Shown piece by piece: positions 5,710 through 11,568 of a stretch of DNA of 13,658 bases. A model generated the notes under the pieces. The model searched no databases. It saw nothing but the letters and a program-made list of their open reading frames with translations, and was not told where the DNA came from. The DNA comes from an uncultured Roseburia sp. (GTDB taxonomy: Bacteria; Bacillota; Clostridia; Lachnospirales; Lachnospiraceae): positions 1 to 13,658 of the forward strand of contig URUD01000062.1 of NCBI GenBank assembly GCA_900550935.1, given 5' to 3'. The first letter of the stretch is position 1; each line of letters starts with the position of its first letter. A program made the translations under genes and the position numbers.

Positions 5710-5740
5710 GTGCCCAAGAATTTTGATGATTCTTGGGCAC
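5710..5740 (+). promoter_or_regulatory. Intercistronic hairpin without a U-tract
   Basis: GTGCCCAAGAAT (5710-5721) and ATTCTTGGGCAC (5729-5740) form a perfect 12-bp stem with a 7-nt loop, 22 nt after the secreted-protein stop. It is followed by TAAAAAATAT rather than a T-run, so it is a poor terminator. It could stabilise the 3' end of the first cistron or act as a partial attenuator. A weak second promoter (TTGGGC at 5733, TAAAAT at 5757, 18-bp gap) overlaps its right arm. Confidence 0.65.
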
Positions 5741-5786
5741 TAAAAAATATATGTAATAAAATTGTAGGAAATTATGGTATTTAAAA

Positions 5787-6596
5787 ATGAAAAACAAATT
5801 TTTAATATTTATGACAACAATTACATTTTTTTTGACAGTAGCTGTGGTAGGAATATTATTAAAACCAGAATTATACGAGAGTAAGGCTGCCGAAATTAAA
5901 GAAAATGATTCTAAACAATCCATACGGGAAACAGAGACCGATGAAAAAAATATTGAATCTGAGGTTTCGGATCAAGAAGAGTGGGGATCAGGTAACGTAT
6001 ATGATGGTTCTTCGCCAATTATAAGAAAAATGGGAGAAAAACTCAGTGTTATAGGTATTCCTCATCGAAAGCAGGGAGATAAACCGCCTATGAGCACAGA
6101 GGTGTTTGCTTATTGGGAAGGTGAAATGGTGTTTACTGTGGATAGCGCAGTAATTTATGATTCTATAGAAAAAACTGGGTTAAATTATGATGAATTCGTG
6201 GCAGATTTTTCTACATATGACAGTTCTTTTAGGCCAATGGTTGTTCAATTGACGATTGAAAATGTTAATGCTAGACTGATAAGTGATCCACCAGAATTAT
6301 TTTCAGATCAATACGTATTATCTTCTAAAGAAGAATTTAGTAAAGAAAAATTCAGATCACAGAATGGAGGAGAATGGCGTGTAGCCAACGGTATGCCGTT
6401 AGCATATGCTAATCCACATTCTGATGGTATGTATAATTATTTTCATTATACGATTGATGAAGGGGAAACCATCCAAATGACCCTTTGCTACTATGTAAAG
6501 ATAGATGATATTCCGCTCGATGAACTTTATTTGGAAATAACAACACAATCCTCAGATCATAGATTCGGAATCGAACTAGACAAATTGAAAACATGA
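5787..6596 (+). CDS. Membrane-anchored extracellular protein
   Basis: This 269-residue protein has one N-terminal membrane helix (about residues 5-25) without a lipobox Cys, so it is probably an uncleaved anchor with the rest outside. Residues 30-65 form a charged linker rich in Glu, Lys and Asp. A beta-rich domain follows from about 90 to 265, with alternating strands such as MVFTVDSAVIYDS, MVVQLTIENVNARL and ETIQMTLCYYVKID, an immunoglobulin-like pattern. The ATG at 5787 has only a weak, distant AGGAA. It lies 15 nt ahead of the first permease gene. Together with the anchored protein at 9027 it frames the transporter genes. A role as substrate-binding or immunity component of the ABC system is an inference. 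The family is not recognised. Confidence 0.65.
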   Translation: MKNKFLIFMTTITFFLTVAVVGILLKPELYESKAAEIKENDSKQSIRETETDEKNIESEVSDQEEWGSGNVYDGSSPIIRKMGEKLSVIGIPHRKQGDKPPMSTEVFAYWEGEMVFTVDSAVIYDSIEKTGLNYDEFVADFSTYDSSFRPMVVQLTIENVNARLISDPPELFSDQYVLSSKEEFSKEKFRSQNGGEWRVANGMPLAYANPHSDGMYNYFHYTIDEGETIQMTLCYYVKIDDIPLDELYLEITTQSSDHRFGIELDKLKT

Positions 6597-6611
6597 TGGG
6601 AGGAAAAATAA

Positions 6612-7481
6612 TTGAGCTCTATTTTGAAAATAGAATTTGAAAAACTACGAAAAACAAAGTCGTTTTGGGCGATAATGCTATTTCTTGTATTTATTACATC
6701 AACAGTAGCAATTACAAGATCTTTAGAGGTTGGAGGAAGTGTTGGCGGAATCAATCCGGCAGAGCCTCGTGCAGAAAATGGATATTTTTTTGAAGATAAT
6801 AGCGCGTATGCTATTTCTCTTTATAATGTTTGGATTGGTTCAATTTCTGGAGATTTATTTTTTACCACAATATTTTATTTTATTTTACCTCTAGCAGCTA
6901 CTTTGCCCTTTAGTTTTTCTCTTTCGGATGAGAGTAAAAGCGGATACTTACGACAAATGACATTAAAAAAAGGTCAGATGAGATATTATTTTGCAAAATA
7001 TATCGTTACGTTTACTTCGGGTTTCCTTTTAGCAGCTATTCCATTATTGACTAATGTAATTATAACTGCGTGCTATATTCCTGCCTATAAGCCAGACCCA
7101 TTGGAACAATTATATTCGGGTCAATATTATGGACAGTATTTAGCCAATATCTTTTATTCAGAACCGTTTGCTTTTATGATAATCTTTATTCTTATTCCAG
7201 GACTTTTTTGCGGATTGTGGGCAGATTTGTCGATGTGTCTTTCCTTTTTTATAAAAAACAAATTTTTTGTTGTGATAATTCCCTATTTGTTCTTGTTTTT
7301 TGAAAAAGCTTTTTTTGATTCGCTTTTTTCAAATCGCATAGCTCTTGATCTTTCACCTTTTTACTTTATGCGAGGAGAATCATCTGGAAACATCGTTATT
7401 GTAACGATAATATTGATTACAATGCTTGGTGTAACCTTATTTATTACGTGGTTTAGAGGGTGGAGAGATGATGTTTATTAA
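6612..7481 (+). CDS. ABC-2 type permease subunit 1
   Basis: The 289-residue protein begins with a cytoplasmic amphipathic stretch (ILKIEFEKLRKTKSFW), typical of ABC-2 permeases. About six membrane helices follow (roughly 18-36, 82-102, 128-156, 186-213, 217-236, 261-281), with a large outside loop between the first two. The TTG start at 6612 is chosen because GGGAGG lies 8 nt upstream and no ATG fits. It should form a heteromeric channel with the next permease and the ATPase at 8399, like the LanEFG or BcrAB immunity pumps. The end overlaps the next gene by 14 nt, so the two are probably made in equal amounts. Substrate is unknown; the secreted protein at 5242 is the obvious candidate. Confidence 0.8.
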   Translation: MSSILKIEFEKLRKTKSFWAIMLFLVFITSTVAITRSLEVGGSVGGINPAEPRAENGYFFEDNSAYAISLYNVWIGSISGDLFFTTIFYFILPLAATLPFSFSLSDESKSGYLRQMTLKKGQMRYYFAKYIVTFTSGFLLAAIPLLTNVIITACYIPAYKPDPLEQLYSGQYYGQYLANIFYSEPFAFMIIFILIPGLFCGLWADLSMCLSFFIKNKFFVVIIPYLFLFFEKAFFDSLFSNRIALDLSPFYFMRGESSGNIVIVTIILITMLGVTLFITWFRGWRDDVY

Positions 7482-8349
7482 TATAGTTCGCTGTGATTTG
7501 AATAATGGAATTTTAAAAAAATGGAAGTTTTATTTATTTACAGGAGCCTTTTTTTCAATTCTGGCAATATTTGCGTATTTTGATTTTGATGCAGCGCTAC
7601 GAATGACTCCGAGTCCGATTACAGCTGATATTACGGTCGGAGATTACCTTTGCTTTTTATTTGGAGGAACAAGTGCCGGTAATCTGCCAATTGAATTAAT
7701 CGATAAAAATAATATAGTAAATTCCATGTTTAAGTTTAGTTTTCCAAGTATATGGATTCTTATATATCTAATCCTCTTATTATTAACGTTAGAATACCCC
7801 TATGAGGATTTGATGGGGTTTGGGAAAAATATAATTATTTTATCAAATAAAATACAATATTGGTGGATTTCTAAATGTATATGGATCGCGGCTTCCGTGT
7901 TTGTGTATTTTACAATTGCTCTTACATGTTTTTCGGTAACAGCAATTATGTTGGGGGCAAAAGCAAGTTTTGAAATAGGAACATATTATCCGTATTTTCG
8001 TTTTAATTCGTATGACTTTGTAACGGAACCACCATGGAATATAATGCCAACTCTGCTTATGCTTATTCCAGTAGGAATTGGCCTTGGGATGATACAGTTA
8101 ACAGTATCAATGGTAATCTCTAGATTAGCTAGTTATTTGGTAAGCACGGCTATTTTACTTATGAGTGCATATATGCAGAATGTTCTTCTTTTTCCGAATG
8201 TAAGTATGTTTGCAAGGAGTGTGGAAGTAGTAACGAATGGACAAATAGCTTGGGTAGAGGTAATAATTATAGCCTGGATTTCCAGCATATGTATGCTGGT
8301 TGGTTATTTGTATTTGAAAAATTCGGATATTATAAATAAACATAGATGA
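7468..8349 (+). CDS. ABC-2 type permease subunit 2
   Basis: This 293-residue membrane protein has about six helices (roughly 21-38, 92-109, 132-164, 192-217, 221-241, 262-283) and the same overall plan as the preceding permease: short cytoplasmic start, long first extracellular loop, five closely packed helices. The ATG at 7468 is followed at once by a second ATG at 7471; AGAGGG upstream fits the first. It overlaps the preceding gene by 14 nt, indicating translational coupling. The two permeases differ clearly in sequence, so a heterodimer is expected. It is followed after 49 nt by the ATPase gene. Confidence 0.78.
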   Translation: MMFINIVRCDLNNGILKKWKFYLFTGAFFSILAIFAYFDFDAALRMTPSPITADITVGDYLCFLFGGTSAGNLPIELIDKNNIVNSMFKFSFPSIWILIYLILLLLTLEYPYEDLMGFGKNIIILSNKIQYWWISKCIWIAASVFVYFTIALTCFSVTAIMLGAKASFEIGTYYPYFRFNSYDFVTEPPWNIMPTLLMLIPVGIGLGMIQLTVSMVISRLASYLVSTAILLMSAYMQNVLLFPNVSMFARSVEVVTNGQIAWVEVIIIAWISSICMLVGYLYLKNSDIINKHR

Positions 8350-8398
8350 AGCATTTGACGCGGAATTTTAATTAACTATATAGAAAAAGAGGAAAATT

Positions 8399-9040
8399 AT
8401 GAATATTAAAGTTGATAACGTAACGAAAATAATAAAAAAGGTTAAAGTTCTTGATCATGTGTCTTTGGAATTTGAATCTGGGGAGATAACAGGGCTTAAA
8501 GGTATTAATGGTTCAGGAAAGACGATGATAATGCGAATTATCAGTGGGTTAATACGCCCCACGGAAGGAAAGGTCTTTATCAATGGGAGAGAATTAAAAA
8601 AAGAAATGGACTTTCCTGAAAGTATAGGGGTGCTTATTGATAGTCCAGCGTTTTTGGATGGGTATTCTGCTTATGACAATTTAAGATATATGGCTTCTGT
8701 AAAAAATAAGGTTTCAGGAGAAGAAATTAAGGACTTATTAAAAAAAGTAGAATTAGCTGATGCGGGAAAGAAAAAATACAAATACTTTTCGTTAGGAATG
8801 AAGCAGCGATTGGGCATAGCGGCTGCAATTATGGAACATCCAGATATTATATTGATCGATGAGCCCACAAATGCTCTTGATAGCAAAGGCGTGGAAATGG
8901 TTAAGTGTATATTGCAACAAGAAAAAGAAAGGGGCGCATTAATTATTTTAACGTGTCATGACTATTCGGTATTAAAAGAACTGTCAGATAGCATTTATTT
9001 TATTGAAGAAGGGAAAGTAGTCGACTATGAACGACAATAA
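8399..9040 (+). CDS. ABC transporter ATP-binding protein (BcrA/LanF-like)
   Basis: This 213-residue nucleotide-binding subunit powers the two membrane subunits upstream. Visible motifs: Walker A GINGSGKT (35-42), a Q-loop region IGVLIDSPAF (77-85) with Asp where Gln is usual, the signature FSLGMKQR (130-137) in place of LSGGQ, Walker B IILIDE (150-155) with the D-loop ALD, and the H-loop His187 in LTCHD. The IxxLI(D/E)SP and SLGMKQR variants are characteristic of the bacitracin/lantibiotic immunity class (BcrA, LanF, NukF), not of importers. At 213 residues it lacks the extra C-terminal domain of about 90 residues seen in BcrA. AGAGGA precedes the ATG by 5 nt. The end overlaps the next gene by 14 nt. 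Confidence 0.92.
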   Translation: MNIKVDNVTKIIKKVKVLDHVSLEFESGEITGLKGINGSGKTMIMRIISGLIRPTEGKVFINGRELKKEMDFPESIGVLIDSPAFLDGYSAYDNLRYMASVKNKVSGEEIKDLLKKVELADAGKKKYKYFSLGMKQRLGIAAAIMEHPDIILIDEPTNALDSKGVEMVKCILQQEKERGALIILTCHDYSVLKELSDSIYFIEEGKVVDYERQ

Positions 9041-9638
9041 ACATTCAAAATTGAAAAGAAAGATAGCGACATATACCTTAATATTTGTGCTAGCCGGAGC
9101 AGCTGTAAGAATTGCCTATGTGAATATTACTGCTGAAAAGCCTATAATTGAGTATTATTCTGAGAATGAATGGGCGGGATTAAATGGAAGTTATATTCGC
9201 TCATGGGAAGAAAATACGGAAGGGTATAGCGTTAAAATTGTAGGATATGAGGTTATGGAAAAAGAAAAGTACTTTTCAAAGTATGATCTGTCAGGAAATG
9301 ATCAGAGTGTTGCCGATCCTTTTTCGTATATTATGGAAGTAACGATTAAAATTAAAAATGAAGAAAATGAAACGGGAAAGTTACAGATTGCGGATTGGGC
9401 TTTAATAGGTAAGAATGATGATTTTATTGCCTACTTGGATCAGCAGCTTCTAATGGATACTGATGAAAGAGTAGATAGTATTTTATCATCTATATCTACA
9501 GCTTCTGGAAAGGAAATTGAAATAAAACTTCCTTATCCACTGATATATATGGATAAAGAAAAAGAAATAGACAGAAATATGCCATATAAAATAGCAGTAA
9601 CAAAATATCCATCCCGGAAATATATACAGTTTGGATGA
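9027..9638 (+). CDS. Membrane-anchored extracellular protein (DUF5028-like)
   Basis: The 203-residue product has a basic start (KHSKLKRK), one membrane helix (about 13-31) and an outside domain. The opening IAYVNITAEKPIIEYYSE, then ENTEGYSVKIVGYEVMEKEK and MEVTIKIKNEEN, recalls DUF5028-type proteins found beside ABC transporters in Clostridia (recall by eye, not a search). The strand order matches that of the anchored protein at 5787, so the two may be distant relatives. It overlaps the ATPase gene by 14 nt and closes the operon. No clear terminator was found behind it before the promoter at 9679. It has no catalytic signature. A role as immunity or sensor component is inferred from position. 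Confidence 0.65.
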   Translation: MNDNKHSKLKRKIATYTLIFVLAGAAVRIAYVNITAEKPIIEYYSENEWAGLNGSYIRSWEENTEGYSVKIVGYEVMEKEKYFSKYDLSGNDQSVADPFSYIMEVTIKIKNEENETGKLQIADWALIGKNDDFIAYLDQQLLMDTDERVDSILSSISTASGKEIEIKLPYPLIYMDKEKEIDRNMPYKIAVTKYPSRKYIQFG

Positions 9639-9678
9639 TGAAGTTTTAAGCATTCTTCTTGTAGTAATGAAAAAAGAC

Positions 9679-9707
9679 TTGAAAAATCCCCGTATATGCG
9701 ATAAAAT
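9679..9707 (+). promoter_or_regulatory. Promoter of the par-like gene
   Basis: TTGAAA (9679-9684) and TAAAAT (9702-9707) have a 17-bp spacer. The predicted start near 9714 lies just before the TACAAG repeats. Confidence 0.75.
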
Positions 9708-9715
9708 AAGCATAA

Positions 9716-9742
9716 TACAAGCTTGTACAAGCACTGTACAAG
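9716..9742 (+). repeat. Phased TACAAG repeats: operator or centromere candidate
   Basis: TACAAG occurs at 9716, 9726 and 9737, 10 and 11 bp apart, so all three lie on one face of the helix. Within it TTGTACA (9724-9730) and TGTACAA (9735-9741) form an inverted pair around AGCAC. The block sits at the predicted transcription start of the HTH/coiled-coil gene, where binding of its product would shut off its own promoter. Confidence 0.75.
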
Positions 9743-9772
9743 ACACTTGCATTTGAAGTTGGGGAAGAGCAG

Positions 9773-10321
9773 ATGAAAACAGTTTCACTGAAAGATTATG
9801 CAGAACAGAAAAGGGTGTCTTATGAAGCGGTAAGGCAACAGGTTATTCGATATAAAAAAGAACTTGGCAATCATATAATCCGTGACGGCAGGCAGCAATT
9901 TCTTGATGAAGAAGCGGTTGCTTTTCTTGACGAGAAAAGGCAAAAAAATCCCGTGACTGTTATACAGCAAGATAAGAATGAACAAATTGAAGCTTTAGAA
10001 GAACAAGTAAAACAGTTGTTGATGAAGACGGCAGCGCAAGCGGATCGTATTGCTGAATTGTCGGAATGGAAAGCAGAAAAGGCGGTAGCCATAGCCGGTG
10101 CGGAGCAGCAGAAGCTCCTTCTGGAGGAGCGTACCAAGCGCGTGGAGCAGCTCGAAAGCACTGCAAAAGAGGCGCTGGATAAGCTTCAGGAGGCTGAAAA
10201 TGCTGCGCGAGAAGCAGAGGACAAGCTCCGGCAGACTGAAGAACGTGCGCAGCAGCTCGAAGAAGAAATGAGTAGACCACTGTCTTTGTATGAACGCTTA
10301 ACGGGAAAAAGAAAAAATTAA
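9773..10321 (+). CDS. HTH plus coiled-coil plasmid maintenance protein (pSK1 Par/KfrA-like)
   Basis: This 182-residue protein starts with a helix-turn-helix of about 50 residues (LKDYAEQKRVSYEAVRQQVI, then RDGRQQFLDEEAVAFL). A long charged coiled coil follows from about 65 to 168 (repeated EAL, AEL, LEE heptads), then a basic tail SLYERLTGKRKN. This architecture matches single-protein partition factors such as Par of staphylococcal pSK1 and the KfrA or DUF536 class on theta plasmids: DNA binding by the HTH, oligomerisation by the coil, autoregulation and segregational stability. GGGGA lies 7 nt before the ATG. The repeats at 9716-9742 are its likely binding site. The related stub at 4955-5056 indicates a second, broken copy. 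Function is inferred from architecture and context. Confidence 0.75.
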   Translation: MKTVSLKDYAEQKRVSYEAVRQQVIRYKKELGNHIIRDGRQQFLDEEAVAFLDEKRQKNPVTVIQQDKNEQIEALEEQVKQLLMKTAAQADRIAELSEWKAEKAVAIAGAEQQKLLLEERTKRVEQLESTAKEALDKLQEAENAAREAEDKLRQTEERAQQLEEEMSRPLSLYERLTGKRKN

Positions 10322-10325
10322 GGCT

Positions 10326-10378
10326 GCAAAATTTTGCGAGCAGTATTGAAATCTTAGCGTAATTATGATAAAATTTTG
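10326..10378 (+). promoter_or_regulatory. Promoter and operator of the toxin-antitoxin pair
   Basis: TTGAAA (10346-10351) and TAAAAT (10369-10374) are 17 bp apart. The palindrome GCAAAATTTTGC (10326-10337) lies upstream, and its core AAAATTTTG recurs at 10370-10378 over the -10 box, 42 bp (four helical turns) away. This is the arrangement expected for autorepression by an antitoxin or TA complex. Confidence 0.65.
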
Positions 10379-10396
10379 AATAGGGAGGTTGAGAGT

Positions 10397-10666
10397 ATGA
10401 ATATGATTAGACCTGTTTCAGATTTGAGAAATAACTTTGCTGATATTTCTAAAACGGTACATGAAACAGCACAGCCTGTTTTTTTAACGAAAAACGGGTA
10501 CGGTGATATGGTTGTTTTGAGCATGGAAGCGTTTGAAAATCTGCAATGTGAAAGCGAAATTTTTTTCAAACTGCAAGAAGCTGAGCGAGAGGCGGAACTG
10601 ACAGACCGGCGTTATTCCTCTAAAGACGTACTTAAAGCGATGAAAGCTGCTATTGGAGGGAAATAA
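10397..10666 (+). CDS. Phd/YefM family antitoxin
   Basis: The product (89 residues from the ATG at 10397, with GGGAGG 8 nt upstream) starts MNMIRPVSDLRNNFADISKT. This is the classic Phd/YefM fold opening: a strand, then a helix that pairs two subunits on DNA. VFLTKNGYGDMVVLSMEAFE completes the DNA-binding domain, and the rest (about 55-89) is the helical tail that wraps and neutralises the toxin. It should bind the AAAATTTTG elements in its promoter and repress it. A TTG at 10376 is in frame but overlaps the ribosome binding site and is rejected. It is followed by the toxin gene with only 1 nt between stop and GTG. Confidence 0.9.
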   Translation: MNMIRPVSDLRNNFADISKTVHETAQPVFLTKNGYGDMVVLSMEAFENLQCESEIFFKLQEAEREAELTDRRYSSKDVLKAMKAAIGGK

Positions 10667-10667
10667 G

Positions 10668-10982
10668 GTGTCGTATAAACTGGAGTATTTGCCAGTTGCC
10701 CAGAGAGATATGATTGAGATCGTGCGCTATATCAGTGAGGAGCTGAAAAATCCTATTGCAGCAGATCGTTTGGCGGTGGAGTTAGTGGGCGCAGCGGAAA
10801 GCGTACTTACGTTTCCGTATGCACTTCCGGTGTATCAACCGATCCGTTCACTGAAGCATGAATACCGAAAAATTTTAGTGCGGAATTTTTTGATATTTTA
10901 CTGGGTGGATGAAGAAAAGAAGTTAGTGACAGTCGCTCGTGTGGTATATGCTAAACGAGATATTGGCAGATTGTTGGAGTGA
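10668..10982 (+). CDS. ParE/RelE family toxin
   Basis: This 104-residue toxin begins at GTG 10668, since GGAGGG (10655-10660) lies 7 nt upstream inside the antitoxin end; an in-frame TTG at 10653 is not favoured. YKLEYLPVAQRDMIEIVRYI and the end VTVARVVYAKRDIGRLL are marks of the RelE/ParE superfamily: two N-terminal helices, then a small sheet with YRKILVRNFLIFYWVDEE. Members poison gyrase (ParE) or cleave mRNA on the ribosome (RelE); sequence alone does not decide between them. With the Phd/YefM antitoxin it forms a post-segregational killing module that stabilises the plasmid. A perfect terminator palindrome follows at 11011-11036. Confidence 0.88.
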   Translation: MSYKLEYLPVAQRDMIEIVRYISEELKNPIAADRLAVELVGAAESVLTFPYALPVYQPIRSLKHEYRKILVRNFLIFYWVDEEKKLVTVARVVYAKRDIGRLLE

Positions 10983-11010
10983 TAAAAGGTCAAATCCAAA
11001 TAGTTATAAA

Positions 11011-11040
11011 AAATGCCCCGCAGCTGCGGGGCATTTTTTA
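11011..11040. terminator. Perfect-palindrome bidirectional terminator
   Basis: AAATGCCCCGCAG followed directly by CTGCGGGGCATTT is a perfect 26-bp palindrome (11011-11036). It has T-runs outward on both strands. It separates the plus-strand TA pair from the convergent minus-strand mobilization gene. Confidence 0.9.
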
Positions 11041-11337
11041 ATCTTTCCAAATTTTTCTAGAAAGCCACTTGGGACTTTTTTCGGCGTGTTCGAGCTGTTC
11101 GACGGCTTCTTGCAGTGCCGGAAGATCACCATGCTCGATTGGACGGCCGAGAACGTGCTCCATCACAGCGCCGATCTCAATCAGGCGTTTGGTACGTGCT
11201 TTGCGTTCTTTTTCACGTTTCCTATTTTGCAGACGGCGTTTTTCGGCTCTAATTGCATCGATTTTTACTTTTGCGGCAGCTTCGCGCTGCTCAATTTCCG
11301 CAAGACGTTCTGCGTAATCTCTTTTAGTTCTCGGCAT
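11038..11337 (-). CDS. Relaxosome accessory protein (MobC/TraD-like)
   Basis: This 99-residue, highly charged protein has a long helix (residues 5-50, LAEIEQREAAAKVKIDAIRA and on) and the segment RKARTKRLIEIGAVMEHVLG. That segment is like the ERKARTRRLIxxGG motif of TraD/MobC accessory proteins of MOBQ plasmids and the DUF3847 group. Such proteins bind at or near oriT and help the relaxase open the nic region. It is transcribed divergently from the relaxase gene with oriT in between, the usual arrangement. AAAGGA lies about 8 nt before the ATG. Its promoter overlaps that of mobA: on the minus strand TTGTCA or TTGTGT with TATAGA or TACAAT around 11382-11415. Confidence 0.75.
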   Translation of the reverse strand: MPRTKRDYAERLAEIEQREAAAKVKIDAIRAEKRRLQNRKREKERKARTKRLIEIGAVMEHVLGRPIEHGDLPALQEAVEQLEHAEKSPKWLSRKIWKD

Positions 11338-11399
11338 GGCTACTATCCTTTCTATATGTGAAATTCAAAATACTAACTCTATATATTGTATCATAGCTA

Positions 11400-11429
11400 T
11401 TGACAAAACACAAGAATAGTGCGTATAAT
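11400..11429 (+). promoter_or_regulatory. Consensus promoter for the relaxase gene
   Basis: TTGACA (11400-11405) and TATAAT (11424-11429) are both perfect consensus, with an 18-bp spacer. The predicted start near 11436 is just before the nic region, so relaxosome binding at oriT would be expected to repress it. Confidence 0.8.
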
Positions 11430-11444
11430 TATGGTAAAGATTAT

Positions 11445-11495
11445 CTCGCAGTAAATCCCATAAGGGCGCACTTATACCCGGGCGAAGCCCAGATA
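11445..11495 (-). other. oriT with RSF1010/pSK41-type nic core
   Basis: On the minus strand the core TAAGTGCGCCCT is read from 11474 down to 11463, within ATAAGTGCGCCCTTAT (11460-11475). By analogy with MOBQ plasmids the nick is predicted between 11467 and 11466 (TAAGTGCG/CCCT). An imperfect hairpin (GGGC, GAA loop, GCCC at 11480-11490, extended with mismatches to 11476-11494) lies directly 5' of the core, as in known oriTs. The following TTATGGGATTTA is close to the sequence I remember downstream of nic in pSK41/pGO1. Confidence 0.85.
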
Positions 11496-11568
11496 GTTGC
11501 GTGCGCTCTCCGAGGGGCAAGGCTCTTCCTTTGCAAACCGTTATGCTGTATTTGAGAAAGGAAAAAAC

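Noticed and set aside
5710..5740. Rho-independent terminator after the secreted-protein gene
   Set aside because: The stem is perfect but no T-run follows on the plus strand, so it was kept as a processing or attenuation hairpin.
11069..11317. Plus-strand frames over the mobilization accessory gene
   Set aside because: They are low-complexity Ser/Arg/Cys frames antisense to the MobC/TraD-like gene, which has its own promoter and ribosome binding site.
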